DNA of 64,000 bases, taken from NCBI GenBank assembly GCA_946902875.1, contig OX336343.1, forward strand, positions 18,771,596-18,835,595. Direction: 5' to 3'. This document shows, one piece after another, positions 11,620 through 25,700 of this stretch (within the stretch, counting starts at the first letter, position 1; every line of letters starts with the position of its first letter). This DNA comes from Nematopogon swammerdamellus. Its lineage: Eukaryota; Arthropoda; Insecta; Lepidoptera; Adelidae. Made by a program: the position numbers and the translations under genes. The notes beneath the pieces are model-generated. The model worked only from the letters and a program-made list of their open reading frames with translations, searched no databases and had not been told where the DNA came from.

Positions 11620-12490
11620 ACTGACTAAATAAAATTGTCATAATAAATTAGACTGCAGGCAGTCTGCTTTCATTGAGATGTTTTGGAGTTACCAGTTCAC
11701 CAAAATGAGTACAGTGGATGGCTTTTCAATTAGTTTTACAACATTGAACACTCACACAATTACAAAAGCAACAACATATAGAAATGTTAAGAATAATATT
11801 TTAAGAAAACATTTAAAATAATAAGAGTACTTAAACCTAATTCCTGAGAGTAAAAAATTTATGTAAATTTGGCATTAAAATAAATTCTAATATTTTTTTC
11901 TATACATTATATGTATAGATATCACTTTTGTTTTAGGCTATGAACCAACTGGGATGCCAGGACGTGGCTGCCGGCGCTTCGTCGCGGCTCGCGTCTGAAT
12001 GCCTTGAATGAGAATGTACAAATAGTGGTCTCGCTCACACGCTGGCGGCGACGACGGCCGAACAGGACCTAGTTTAGTTTATGGCCAGGATGGTCACACC
12101 ACCGTGGAGAGTGAAGAAGAGTTGCGTGTCTGGATCGTAAATGCATTCGGTATAATAAGAGGTGACAGTGACACTCTAGTTAGCATATTCGGCGGTTGAC
12201 CGTCGCGCCCGGACGACGGACGCGACTGCTCAGCAACCGGCGTCGGTGTTCAAAGACAGCCGCGGTCGGTCAGTGTGCCAGAGGCACCATAGCTTTAATA
12301 ATGGTTTCGCATGCAAAACTTGATAATGTAAGATGGAATGTATTGTAAACTAGTGTTTATTTCAAGCAGATTATTGGTCCATAAACCAACTTTTACCATT
12401 AGTTCTCAAAGAAAAATGAAGTTATTTAAAAATTTCTGGTCCACTTGAACTGTGATTGTGTTTGAAAATGGTCAGAAAATGGAAACACGA
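11620..12490. other. Intergenic, no gene seen
   Basis: A GC-richer patch at about 11950-12290 lies among AT-rich sequence. No coding frame or known repeat was recognised. Confidence 0.4.
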
Positions 12491-12491
12491 A

Positions 12492-13240
12492 AAAATAATT
12501 AAAGCCTGACCAGGAATATATTATGAGGTCTGTCAAGAGGGCGCTACTATTGAGATTATTAAAGCAACGCGAAATAGTGCGCACAGATTGAATTGGCCGT
12601 TGATTTTTGGTGAAAATGTACTTTTGCACTTAAATACACAATACCATATACAAAATGCATTTTTAATGAATCTTATATTATGTATGTTGATGTCAATGTC
12701 AAAAGAACTAGCTATGACATTATTACATTTCTACTCACAGAGCTATATTATTTTTGGCAAAGGTTTATATAGATAGAGCCTTTTTAAATTATACAGATCA
12801 AAATAAACTAACTTCTTAAACATCTTTCTTTACAGTATTTAATTGGTGAATTTTTCGACGTGTAACATTCAGATCAAAGTCATCTAATTTTCTTTTTGTT
12901 TTTCGAATTGTTCTTTTTCGGCGACTTAAATGGTACACGCCAGTACGCCCCTCTTTTAATATTCGGGAAATAGATGCTTAAGATACACGTAGAACTAAAA
13001 ATAATTACTTACCTAATTGTACATTACAGCGGCCAATTCATAACAATTGCACTGCAATGACATACCGTACCGTGACATTTACAAAATATGATTGTCAAGA
13101 ATCAAATATCATTGTTGCCAGTGTAAGAAATTAGTTCCAACGAAATTCCGCAATATGGCGGCACTTCATAATATGAGGTCTGTGTGCGGAATTAAAGCCT
13201 GACCAGGAATATATTATTTTCCTGGTCAGGCTTTAATTCC
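12492..13240. mobile_element. Putative terminal-inverted-repeat element
   Basis: The left end reads AATTAAAGCCTGACCAGGAA and the right end is its reverse complement. The right side also carries a second direct copy, forming a 53-bp hairpin at 13188-13240. AATATGAGGTCTGT follows the repeat at both sides. No transposase remains and the exact ends are uncertain. Confidence 0.5.
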
Positions 13241-13352
13241 ATATAATATAGTTTATCCAGTTCTCATTCTCCTTCATCCACACTCATATTTGCTAGCAAT
13301 TTAACCTTTCCTGCTGCAAAATCCCACAGATGTTTTCCACCATCTCTTGGAT

Positions 13353-13358
13353 TTTATT
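13353..13358 (-). terminator. Candidate polyadenylation signal of cry1
   Basis: TTTATT on + is AATAAA on the coding strand, about 410 nt after the cry1 stop codon. No transcript evidence is available here. Confidence 0.4.
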
Positions 13359-13460
13359 CTCATGGTTTTTATCCTTCATCTGAATCTCAGCACATGACGC
13401 ATCATTATCCTAGGGTAAGTAATTTGGGTCGTTTCTGGGCTGAGTCTAATGTATTGGGGG

Positions 13461-13745
13461 AATGTATGGTGTATATGGGAGGGGCTGAGTAATGTTTTGG
13501 GGGGAATGTATGGTGTATATGGGAGGGGCTGAGTAATGTTTTGGTGGAATGTATGGTGTATATGGGAGGGGCTGAGTAATGTTTTGGGGAAATGTATGGT
13601 GAATATGGGAGAGGCTGAACCAGTTTTGGGGGAACGATGATGTATAGGAATGAGGCTCTTCTGGTTTTGCGGGACCGTACGGTGTATACAGGTGGGGCTG
13701 ATGTAGTTATGGCAGAACGTATGGTGTATACGGGTGGGAGTGTAC
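13461..13745. repeat. 42-44 bp minisatellite, about 7 copies
   Basis: Copies start near 13461, 13505, 13548, 13591, 13633, 13674 and 13716, each with an AATGTATGGTGTATA-type core. The 3'-most copies in genome order are more diverged. It lies between the cry1 stop and the candidate polyadenylation signal, so probably in the cry1 3' UTR. Confidence 0.8.
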
Positions 13746-13770
13746 ATGACTGCCGGTGCGAACCGGCCGG

Positions 13771-16700
13771 CTAGTTGGCAACAGCAGCTCCGTCGTCCTG
13801 CAGCCACATGAACTGGCGGATCTCCTCCTCGCTGGACGGGCAGCAGTGTGGCGGAGCCTTCTCCAGGGTGCGTTTCAGTTCCTGAAACCGACACATCAGT
13901 CCTTTGGTCGCTCCAACATCTTTTTTATTCTTCCAACGTACTACACTATAATGTTGTGAGGTAGTGTGGTGTTAGATAAGGTTATTGTATGGACACGCGG
14001 CAAGCGCTTGAACGGCACTTGGTTAGGAGTCCAAATCTTCGGCTTTGCTTCAATTTTATATACACTTCTTGACACCGAAAAACCCTCTAACAAAATTTAT
14101 GATCAGAAACGGTGAGAGAAAAAGTTTTCAGTCATATATATCTCATTCCAGCTAGAGAACTAAAAATAAACAATTTTCGACTAGATCTTGATACCCAAAT
14201 TGTTTTAGCAAGAAATAAGAAAACCTTATAAATTACAGCAAACTGGCGTTATTCACTCATAACTATATGCAGCAACAACTCATCAATCATTCATTTTATC
14301 TTCAATTTTCACACTCAAGTTGCTACAACTTACATTTCTGTTTAATCTACTTTCAAACATCCACAGGTAGCCTGGAAAAATATCTGCAAGGGATAAGTCC
14401 GCCTTTGCACCTCATGTAAATGTTCTAATGCACTTACAAGAACATTGAATAGGTAAGGACGTCGGACCTTCCCCGCGCCAGCGTAACACGATATTTGTAA
14501 AAACGTACAAATGACATTCGTTACCACCTAATCAGAGCGCGATACCACCCGATACCACCAAATAAAGGGCGCCACACACCTTCAATTAATATTGCGCAAG
14601 TCCAGACTTGTGCAAATCTGAATGACGCTCCAAGTCTAGAAAATTGCGCAATAAACTTCCCACACACGTAACGGCACACATGCACAAGTCTGGACTTGCG
14701 CAATATTAATTGAAGGTGTGTGGCGAGAAGAGTGCGCGCCATCCCCTCCGCTACCCGCGGAGCTCGGCGACGCTGGTTCTCATATAAGCATTGGACAGTC
14801 TGACGTCCAACCTATTCAACGTACTTCTGCACTTATTTCTGTAAAATGTTTCTTGGAGCAATAAAGTATCCTCTTTTTAACTTATAATATCATTGATGTG
14901 TGTAGTGTAGTGCGTACGCACCTGCATGGCGTTACGATTGCGCTGCGACGCTGCGTCCTGATCGAGCATGCGCTCGGGGTAGTCGCGACCGATGACGCAG
15001 CCCGCGCCTTCCTGCACCTCCAGCGAAGCCTTCCATGGCTCGTAGCTGCATAGAGGCATCCATTTCTTAGTGCTTGTTTTTTTGCCATTATATTCGCTGT
15101 CAGGTTGTCTAACTGTGGGTCGCAGAACATTATTTGGCAAGATCGCTACTCCTAAAATCCATGCATCTTCAAACTGCAGATAAATGTCCTTCAGACATCA
15201 GTTCGCCTACAAGGGATTAAAACCTTCTCTGGGTTTAAATTTGCTATGCTTGAGACTTCATCCGTGAGCTTAATCATCCAGCTACTTCATAACAAGTTAT
15301 GATGTTGCCAGTGAGTGTTGCCAGATGGTGCAAGGTGTGCTATCGGGCGAAATCAATTTTTTCGCCCGATTTAGGTGAGGCCGCACTACCACTACTCGCG
15401 AGACCTGTTTAAGGTGCTTAGTGCCGCCAGCATATCCGTAATTTTTCAGAATTAGTGAATAGGAAAAATCTAAAAAAAATATATGTTAATATGTGTGTTA
15501 TCATCTTTCATGTAACGGACAATTTTTTCTTAATCTTTAATAATAAGAAAGTTAGTTTTATAAAAACTATTACTCAAGCTATTTTGCTTGGATTGAATTG
15601 GTTCTTTTTTCATAAAATTCGCCAAATCATCCTCTCTTAAGTGACGGAGGATTATCCCGATATCAAGAAAAACAATTACATTTATGACTATTTTTTACGG
15701 AACCGAACTCTCGAGCGGCCGTGCGAGGCGGCGGTCCTCAGTCTGCCCGCCGCCGCCGGGCCATGCGGACGTGGAATCTGTGCCGAAATTTTGCAAACTG
15801 TGTTTTCGAGATTTTTCTTATAAAATTAACTATAACTCGTAAGTCATCACTAAAGAAAGTTAATTTATCACATAGGGATGCCTGTGGACCAACTGAAAGC
15901 TAAAAAAAACTTGAGGAATCTCGTGATATTTCATTTTGAAAATTTATTTGCCGTAGTACTATGTGTTGCTTAGACACGGCGAACGGCACACAACGTGCAA
16001 CAATATTTGTAATATCACGACAACATGCCTTACTTTCATTATATAATTTATAGGAATGTGTTTCTTGTATACGTAAAATAGCAGCCAAGTGTTTCAATAC
16101 AATATCTAACATAAAAAATCACAAAAAAACAGCCAAGTGCGAGTTGGACTCGCGCACCTATGTTTTTTTACGTAAAATAGCAGCCAAGTGTTTCAATGCA
16201 ATATCTAACATAAAAAAATCACAAAAAAAACAGCCAAGTGCGAGTTGGACTCGCGCACCTCTGTTTTCTTACGTTGGACTCGCGCACCTATGTTTTCTTA
16301 CGTAAAATAGCAGCCAAGTGTTTCAATGCAATATCTAACATAAAAAATCACAAAAAAACAGCCAAGTGCGAGTTGGACTCGCGCACCTATGTTTTCTTAT
16401 ATATAGGATATAATATGGAGTTGTTAAAACCACCACCTTTGGGAATTCTGAAAATTTCCTGGGAAATTTCCCGGACTGAATTTTTCTACGGGATCGTATT
16501 TATTGAAAAATATAAACTTCTTTTGTTCTTAGGTGATTTTCCCTAGAGTGACTGGTTATGGAGATATAATTTTTTTTGGGATTTTTTATTTCTACTCAAT
16601 TTACAGGAAAACCGGGGAGGATGTGATAAAATAATCTAAGGGTGTATCGAACTGCTCACAAAACAAGACCTAATTTGTTGTCGTATCATCATTGGTTCTC

Positions 16701-19700
16701 GATTTATAGCTCGCTGCGATTCTGAATTATGCAGGACGGCATTTGTATGGAAAGCTCCGCCCCCTTTCCTGATTTAATTTCTCGAATGTTGATATCTTTT
16801 CGCCTGAATCTTACTTCTAGACGAAATATAAGAAACTTTTATTCTTACACGTTATTCAATAAAATCGTTATTTCCGGAGAAAAAAAATTCTAATTTTTTT
16901 TCCAAAATGTTCTCGATTGTTGAACGTTTTAGTTACTTGACCGATTGCTTTCAAAATCGATATCTGGGTGTCTGTGTGGGCTCTGAATACGAATCTGTAA
17001 TCAAAATTTAAAACAAGTGGCCGCCATTTTGAACTTTTAAGTTACTGGACCGATTGCTTTCAAAATCGATATCTGGGTGTATGAGCGGGCCCTGAATACG
17101 AATCTATTGTCAACATTTATAAAAAGTGGCCGCCATTTTGAACTTTTTACTTACTGGACCGATTGATTTCAAAATCGATATCAGGGTGTCTATGTGGGAT
17201 CTGAATACGAATCTGTTGTCAAAATAAAAAAAAGTGGCCGCCATTTTGAACGTTATAGTTACTGGACCGATTGCTTTATAAATCGACATCTGGGTGTCTG
17301 TTTGTGCTCTGAATACTAACCCGTTGTCAAAATAAAAAAAAAGTGACCGCCATTTTGAGCTTTTTAGTTAATGGACCAATTGCTTTCAAAATCGATATCT
17401 GGGTGTCTGTGTGTGTTCTGAATACGAATCCGTTGTCAAAATCAATCTTGAAAGCGATCGGTCCAGTAACTTTCAAATTTTGACTACAGATTCGTATTCA
17501 GAGCCCACACAGACACCCAGATATCGATTTTGAAAGCAATCGGTCCAGTAAGTAAAACGTTCAAAATGGCGGCCACTTTTTTTAAATGTTCACTACAGAT
17601 TCGTACTTCGTCTAGAAATAAGATTCAGGCAAAAAAAAAACATCAACATTCGAGAAAATATGAAAAAATAGGTTGTTTTATTTTTTTCTCCGGAAATATC
17701 GACTTAAGTGAAAAACGTGTAAGAATAAAAGTGTCTTATATTTCGTTTAGAAATAAGAATCCGCTAAAATAACATCAGCAATCCAGAACATTTTGAAAAA
17801 AAAATAATTTTAGATTCTTTTTTCTCCGGAAATATCGATTTTATTGAAAAACGTGTAAGAATAAAAGTGTTTTATATTTCGTCTAGAAATAAGATTCAGG
17901 CGAAAAAATATCAACATTCGAGAAATTAAATCAGGAAAGGGGGCGGAGCTTTCCATACAAATGCCGTCCTGCATAATTCAGAATCGCAGCGAGCTATAAA
18001 TCGAGAACCAATGATGGTACGACAACAAATTAGGTCTTGTTTTGTAAGCAGTTCCATACACTCTTAGATTATTATTTTATCACATCTTCCCCTGTTTTCC
18101 TATAAATTGAGTAGAAATAAAAATTTCTGAAAAAAATCATATATCTCCATAACCGGTCTTTCTACAGAAAATCACCTAAGAACAAAAGAAGTTTATATTT
18201 AGTCAATAAATACGATCCCGTAGAAAAATCCAGTCCGGGAAATTTCCCAGGAAATTTTCAGAATTCCCAAAGGTGGTGGTTTTAACAACTCCATATTATA
18301 TCCTCACGCGAACTTTACCTACTTTGGAATCTAATCGCACTACCTAATGCCGATCTCTGTTAATAACAGAGTAAACTTAAAACCAAAAATTAAATTTTGA
18401 CGGAACCCTAAAAAGCAATAACTGTTGTTCCTTGTACATATACCCCCTTCTTTTTTATTAATTAAATTTATCAGAATTAAATGTCAGTAAATTGCGTGCA
18501 ATTTATCCCTGATATTATACATAACTAGATTTTTTTAAATTCAAGAAACTCGAGAATTTGGTCGCGAAATGATTACGTAATGAACCTTCTGAGTGTGTGC
18601 GTGTTGACTTTCAACACGAAACACGACTACCGTGAAAGCATTTTGTGCGCAGCCCGGCCCGGGGGCGCGGCGGCGGCGGCGGGGCGGTGTGGCGCGGGCA
18701 CGGCACCTATTTTGCCGTCTCTAGGACCGACGCAAGATTCCTATCTCTGTGGTCCCATTCTGCTGTGGCGATGTTTTAGCGTGCGTTAGACTCCGCACAG
18801 ACGGCCAAGGCCATTGACGACACAAAGCGCCTTAATAGCATGGTGCGGCACAAAATTGCCCACACGAATTGTTTGCCACTACCCGTAGCGCTACTGCCGT
18901 CTAGTACAAAGTAGGAAGGAAGGTGTGGAACTAAGCTTGCGATGGCTTCACCGAACATATCCGGGCCCATCGGAAGTAGAGGAGGGTATTAATCGAGGTC
19001 GGCACTAGCGAGTGGCCACTCTAAATTTCCCGCGCATGCTTCACGTTTCGGCTCGCATCAAGCCCTCGTCAGCTAGTCTGCGTTGACTAGGACGCGGGGA
19101 AACCACCAGTCCCGCTCTCGACCTCCCTCTCTCTACCTATCCATATTCTGTAGGATGCTTCCAGTGACGTTTTCGAAGCTCTCTCCATATATGAGCTTAG
19201 CGTCGATCTTGGCAGTCCTAGATTCTTGAAGAGACTGTAGAGCGACTTCGCTGGTAGGCCTCTTGCTCCGACTTCCATAGCGAAGAGATCAGTCTTGAAT
19301 CCGTTTCTCACAATCCGGTCTACTAAGTTGCAGTACTTGTTAAGTTTGATGTTGTGGTCCTTCGGTATGTTACTTTCCCATGGAACTGTAAGTTCAACAA
19401 GTCATTTGGTAATGCTTCTCATGTGTCTATCAACAATTCCCAATCCTTTGCTGCTCCCAAAATTGAAGAAGGTTTAGTCCTATCTTTGGGAAGCTTATTG
19501 GCTTCAGGTTTCACAAAGTTGACCTTCTGGAAGCCGCTACTGGTTTGCCCTTTCCTGGTCCGTGCAATTGACAGGTTGATGGCCTCTCTGATGATTTGGA
19601 GGACTTTATCATGACGGTAGGAATACTGGCCTCGCTCAAGTAGTATTCTGCATCCGCATAACAAATGTTTGGCCGTGCCTACGAACTCTGTACATGACGG

Positions 19701-22700
19701 GCATAGTCTATTTGTAGATTACCCCCAACTAACTAGGTTACTCGGGTCGGGGAGAGTAAGCTGGAATGCATTTAAGTAGAACTTAAGCAGCTCAGTTGTA
19801 TATTATGGATTTCCACTTTAATGCAGGAGGGATGCAGAAGTCGCCCACTGTTAGCCAATCATTCTGCATTTCTAGGTTTAAGGCGTGAAGTTTGAAGCCT
19901 CGTTCCATGTCCTCCTGAGCAAAACCTTTCAGGGTCAAGTGCGTAATACCCGTAACCGACCAGCATGTATGAAGAACATTATGAGAGTGGAAGAGGCGGC
20001 AGAGGTGTGTCAGGATCGTAGCACATGGAGATCCGTTGTCTGTGCCTACCCCACTGGGAAACAGGCGTGACGCTATTTATGTACGAGAATATGTGTAATT
20101 TCATACAAAGAGTATTTTGATAACCCGTGTAGCGCACTTTTCACAAAATCGCATCAGTATTGATGCTGAAATATTGATTGTAAATTCTATCAAAGAAGTA
20201 CACTTTGGTAGAATTTAATCTATTTAGTAGGTTTGGTTTGGTAGAATCGTCATAGTATATTCTGTTTCTGCTGCTTTGTATCTTGCCCCTAATATACATG
20301 TTTATATTTGGGAAGCGCGGTGCTGGGGGGCGCATATACTTGTACTTTATATTAAGGTGTATACTATATAATTTTGTGCTCCTATTTGCACTTCCAATAA
20401 AATAAAATAAAAATAAAAATATTTGTAGACTCACATGAACTGAATGGGCATGTCCGCCAGCTCGGGCACGTACCGCCGCACGTACTCGCCGCTGGGGTCG
20501 AGCCGGCGGCCGAGCAGCACCGGGCACGCGCACTCGCTCGAGTCCAGCAGCGCCTCGAACGCGGACGACGACACCCACATCCAGTTGCCCGCGCACACCG
20601 ACCTGCGCACCCACACTCTCATACTAGATGTCCGCCAGCTCGGGCACGTAGCGCCGCACGTACTCGCCGCTGGGGTCGAGCCGGCGGCCGAGCAGCACCG
20701 GGCACGCGCACTCGCTCGAGTCCAGCAGCGCCTCGAACGCGGACGACGACACCCACATCCAGTTGCCCGCGCACACCGACCTGCGCACCCACACTCTCAT
20801 ACTAGTTGTCCGCCAGCTCGGGCACGTAGCGCCGCACGTACTCGGCGCTGGGGTCGAGCCGGCGGCCGAGCAGCACCGGGCACGCGCACTCGCTCGAGTC
20901 CAGCAGCGCCTCGAACGCGGACGACGACACCCACATCCAGTCGCCCGCGCACACCGACCTGCGCACCCACACTCTCATACTAGTTGTCCGCCAGCTCGGG
21001 CACGTAGCGCCGCACGTACTCGCCGCTGGGGTCGAGCCGGCGGCCGAGCAGCACCGGGCACGCGCACTCGCTCGAGTCCAGCAGCGCCTCGAACGCGGAC
21101 GACGACACACACATCCAGTTGCCCGCGCACACCGACCTGCGTAGCCACACTCTCATACTAGTTGTCCGCCAGCTCGGGCACGTAGAGCCGCACGTACTCG
21201 CCGCTGGGGTCGAGCCGGCGGCCGAGCAGCACCGGGCACGCGCACTCGCTCGAGTCCAGCAGCGCCTCGAACGCGGACGACGACACCCACATCCAGTTGC
21301 CCGCGCACACCGACCTGCGCACCCACACTCTCATACTAGTTGTCCGCCAGCTCGGGCACGTAGCGCTGCACGTACTCGCCGCTGGGGTCGAGCCGGCGGC
21401 CGAGCAGCACCGGGCACGCGCACTCGCTCGAGTCCAGCAGCGCCTCGAACGCGGACGACGACACACACATCCAGTTGCCCGCGCACACCGTCCTGCGTAG
21501 CCACACTCTCATACTAGTTGTCCGCCAGCTCGGGCACGTAGCGCCGCACGTACTCGCCGCTGGGGTCGAGCCGGCGGCCGAGCAGCACCGGGCACGCGCA
21601 CTCGCTCGAGTCCAGCAGCGCCTCGAACGCGGACGACGACACCCACATCCAGTTGCCCGCGCACACCGACCTGCGTGCCCACACTCTCATACTAGTTGTC
21701 CGCCAGCTCGGGCACGTACCGCCGCACGTACTCGCCGCTGGGGTCGAGCCGGCGGCCGAGCAGCACCGGGCACGCGCATTCGCCGCTGGGGTCGAGCCGG
21801 CGGCCGAGCAGCACCGGGCACGCTCTCTCGAGTCAGCACAACTCGCTCGAGTCTTATTCATCGTGAGTTATATAATTAAAATAATATAACCCCGATATTT
21901 TTCACATTTGTTTTTACTTAATACTTCGATATTAATGCTGGCATTCATTTTATTTGGTTTGGCGGCGCCAACCTAGCCAACTTAAAGGAATCGCCGCTGA
22001 CTCTCATACTAGTTGTCCGCCAGCTCGGGCACGTAGCGCCGCACGTACTCGCCGCTGGGGTCGAGCCGGCGGCCGAGCAGCACCGGGCACGCGCACTCGC
22101 TCGAGTCCAGCAGCGCCTCGAACGCGGACGACGACACCCACATCCTGTTGCCCGCGCACACCGACCTGCGTGCGTAGCCATACTCTCATACTAGTGCACT
22201 ACATTGAACAGGCACACCGACCTGCACCGAGGGCCGACCTGCACCTAGGCATTTGTAATGCAGAGCTGTGTTACGTTTTTGTGCAAATTCTACTGCGCGT
22301 TATACATCCCTATTACTGAACGACACGTCCGACCAGTTTTCGTTGAGCGAGGCGTGTTATTGTCACAATAGCGTTATTGTCACAATCACAATGTTACAAT
22401 CGCGACCTTCATCGTGAGGTCGCGCGCCATAAGTATGCTGAGGCCGCGCCGGAGCTGTCTACAACTGTCGTCCTGCACATTCAGGAGACGCAACCCGCGC
22501 CGCCGCCGACGCCCGCGCCGCTGCCGACGCCCGCGCCGCGGACCCAATCTGCGCCCACTCTACCTGATCCACCGCGTCAGCAGACTAATATGACGCATAC
22601 GGGTCTCTATTGGGACCCATACAGACAAGTGGAGAAAAAGTAATTTTAGTTCTTAGGTTAAGACATTTAATATGTATTTTCAATATGGCCCTAGTTGGCT

Positions 22701-25700
22701 GAAATAAAGAGATAAATAAAATATATAAAAAAAATTGTGACCTCTATGGCTGAACTTATTAAGCCAAGAAAGAGTCTGTATCTGGCTGATGAAAAAAGTC
22801 ACGAATCACTAGTATCTTATATTACTAGTTGGTAGGGTTTAATCCGCCCGAGTAGGTTTAGCCAACCGTGTCAGTTTCCATAAAAAAAATAAAAAAAAAT
22901 TATCACGACAAGAGTCAGCCACAAGCAAGCAAAAATCTATGGGAGGAGAATTCGTCCTCCGCCCTTAATATATTAACTAATTTGGGAATTTTAAGCCGTT
23001 AAGTTCGTGCGCGATTATGGACGCAATACTCAAGCATGTCACTTGTGGATAGAGTTTTCGATCTATTAAATGCTAAAATCATTTGGGTATAGGTATTAAG
23101 TCCCCATTGCGACTTAGTAATACTCCTATCCTATGTTATTTGTGTTTTGCGCCGGCGGCGAAAGTCAAGTGGCCTATACTTGAGAACAGTACAAGTCCGG
23201 CACTGGGCTGCAGTATCAAAAACAAGAAAAAACAATGCCAACGAACCAGTCAGCGTCCAGCAGATACTTGAGGAAGTGCTGCAAGCCGTGCTCCCACGAG
23301 AGCCAGAGGGCGCCGCGCGTGAGGAAGGAAGCGACCGTGTTGCGCGCCGCGTGGTGCAGCCAGCCCTCCGTGCGCAGCTGACGCATCGCCGCGTCCACGA
23401 ACGGGAAGCCCGTCTTGCCGGCGGCCCATCTGGCGAACAATCAGGCCGTCAGGGACATTTGCCTCCACTCAGATAAGTGACAATGGCCATTGACTCCTAA
23501 AATAAAGAGTGTTTTCATTTTACGAAGGCACGAGGGGTATGAGGTAGGAAGTGGTGCGAGACCACGCGGAGCTCAGTAGGCAACGACTCGGTTCGACAGA
23601 GCGACGCGGAAACGTGTAGAACGCGTGTACCGACCGGGCACCGAGTTCGTTCTCTACTGAGCTCCGCGTGGTCGCCTCTCGCACCCACTTCCTACCTCGT
23701 ACCTCTCGTGCCTTCGTAAAATGAAAACACTCTACCTAGGTTAATATTATACTTAGAATTTACAAGTTAAGTTCATACATACATTGGACATGCGCCCATT
23801 ATGGAGTTAGCTCAAACATGGTGCTTTGAACCTGACAATTGGTATTAATCCTCTATAGTCTTCAGTGGTCCTAAGGGAAGCAGCTGAGATGGTTTGAAGA
23901 CATCGTCCAACTACAACAGGCTGTATAAGAGAAATTGTATTCAGATGAGCCTTAAGGAATTATACCTTATATATCCTAATAATGAAAAATATACCTTCTA
24001 TTAAATGCACTTTATAAAATCAAAGCAATCTTGCCAGCATGAGTTGTACAAAAGTATAAGGTTAGTATGTACTTTAGTTCCTAAAGAAAGGGATGAGTTT
24101 TTCAGTTAAGCACACAACCAATTTCGAACCCCCAGAGTTAATTAGCATCTAAAGTAGGAACACATTCTCACATATCACCTCTCAATTTCTTCGGGTTCTG
24201 GATTTCGCCAAGGGATGTCGAGGCAGATAGGGTTGCCCGCCATTTGTCCGTACTTGGGGTTGTTTATGCTCATCGTGTAGAAGTATTCGCGCCAGATCAA
24301 TTGACCTGGCAACATTACAAATAACATTTAAACCTTCTTCGTGGAAGATAATAACATAGTACTTTAATTGTTGAGTTGAGGCTGAAACGTACCTGAAATA
24401 AAGTTGTCATAAGGAAGTTTACCCTGATGGACTTCGTTGAACAAATCGCGCATTGCCCAATAGAACCTGTAACAATTACATTGTTAAGAAGATGTATGTC
24501 TTGGTTTTCAATTACTACAGTAAACAGACCCGCCCCTGTACCGGCGTTACTCACTCGCCGATGTGAGAATGAGAAACGATCTCACTCAACCAATCAGAAG
24601 GAGTTCGGTGAGGCATTCGGCCCGGCTATTGATTGAAATATGCGAGTATTTGTGTGAGTTCGCGAGTGAGTTAACGTCGGTAGACCCTCGGGGCTGATTG
24701 CAGCTCAAGAGAGATAAGAACCTAAGAAACTTTTTTATTGGAGAAACTACAGCAAAAGTGTGTCGTCAAAACTCATCAACTAGCCTCCGTTTGCTAGGAT
24801 GTCGCATTTTACTGACCTGTCGCAATCCAAATTTTGTGTCATGCTTCCAAGATTGCCTTTGAGAATCAAATTTAAAATTCTTTGGTGAGCAAGATCCAAA
24901 TTAATATGGAAGTAAAATTCACATTTTGTGTTCCCCTATTGCCATCAAAGATCTTTGAATCCTTTAAGAAGGGGAGAACTAACGATGTGAACTCACTTCC
25001 TCACAGAGAGACATCCGAAGCGTAGCGCAGGGCTTAGGGAGATCGGCGGCCCCAACAGGTCCGGACTGGCATGCGAGGGCAGGTACGAACCCCTGCGGAA
25101 AACTTTGTTTGAAAAAACTTAGAAACCTTTTTGGCACTATTAAATTGAAAAGGACGTTCACGGGCGGTTGGGGACAGGTGCATCTTCTTCATTTATTGAC
25201 TAAATTTCAATGCTCTCAATTGCCTCACCGTACTTCAATTCGTCTCATTGGTGACTCTGAACTCACAAAGAAACTTCAACCACTAAAGTTCAGTCGCATT
25301 GTTGGATCATTGAGCCTGTTTTATCAGTACCACTATGCCCTCTGATGAACTCGCTGCCCTCCTCCCCCTTTGTCTTGGCCTAACCCGAGATACTTTCGCA
25401 AAACGCCCCTTTGTAGTTGAGAGAAGATTTTTCCGAACTGCACGATTGTCTAAATTGTTCTTGTGTCGCATTGCAAAGTTGTGGTATGGGCTTCCGGGGA
25501 ATATAGCCTTTCCCCAACTAGTTCCACTTCGAGCTTCAAGCACTGCAACCAAGCGCCTTCTCGGGGGTGAAATTAGGTGCGCCTGAGGTTCTGACCTCGA
25601 GCAACAATAAAAAAGTTATAGATAGATAGATAGAAATACTTTATTGCTCCAAAACATTTAACAAAACAAACGATAAGTAATTTACATGAGGGGCAAAGGC

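Noticed and set aside
20444..21889. Several long plus-strand frames of about 130 aa rich in Arg, Ala and Pro
   Set aside because: These are antisense shadows of the GC-rich cry1 exon 10 copies.
20435..22168. Regularly spaced repeats reminiscent of a CRISPR array
   Set aside because: The 178-bp units are contiguous coding exon copies without unique spacers, in a eukaryotic genome.
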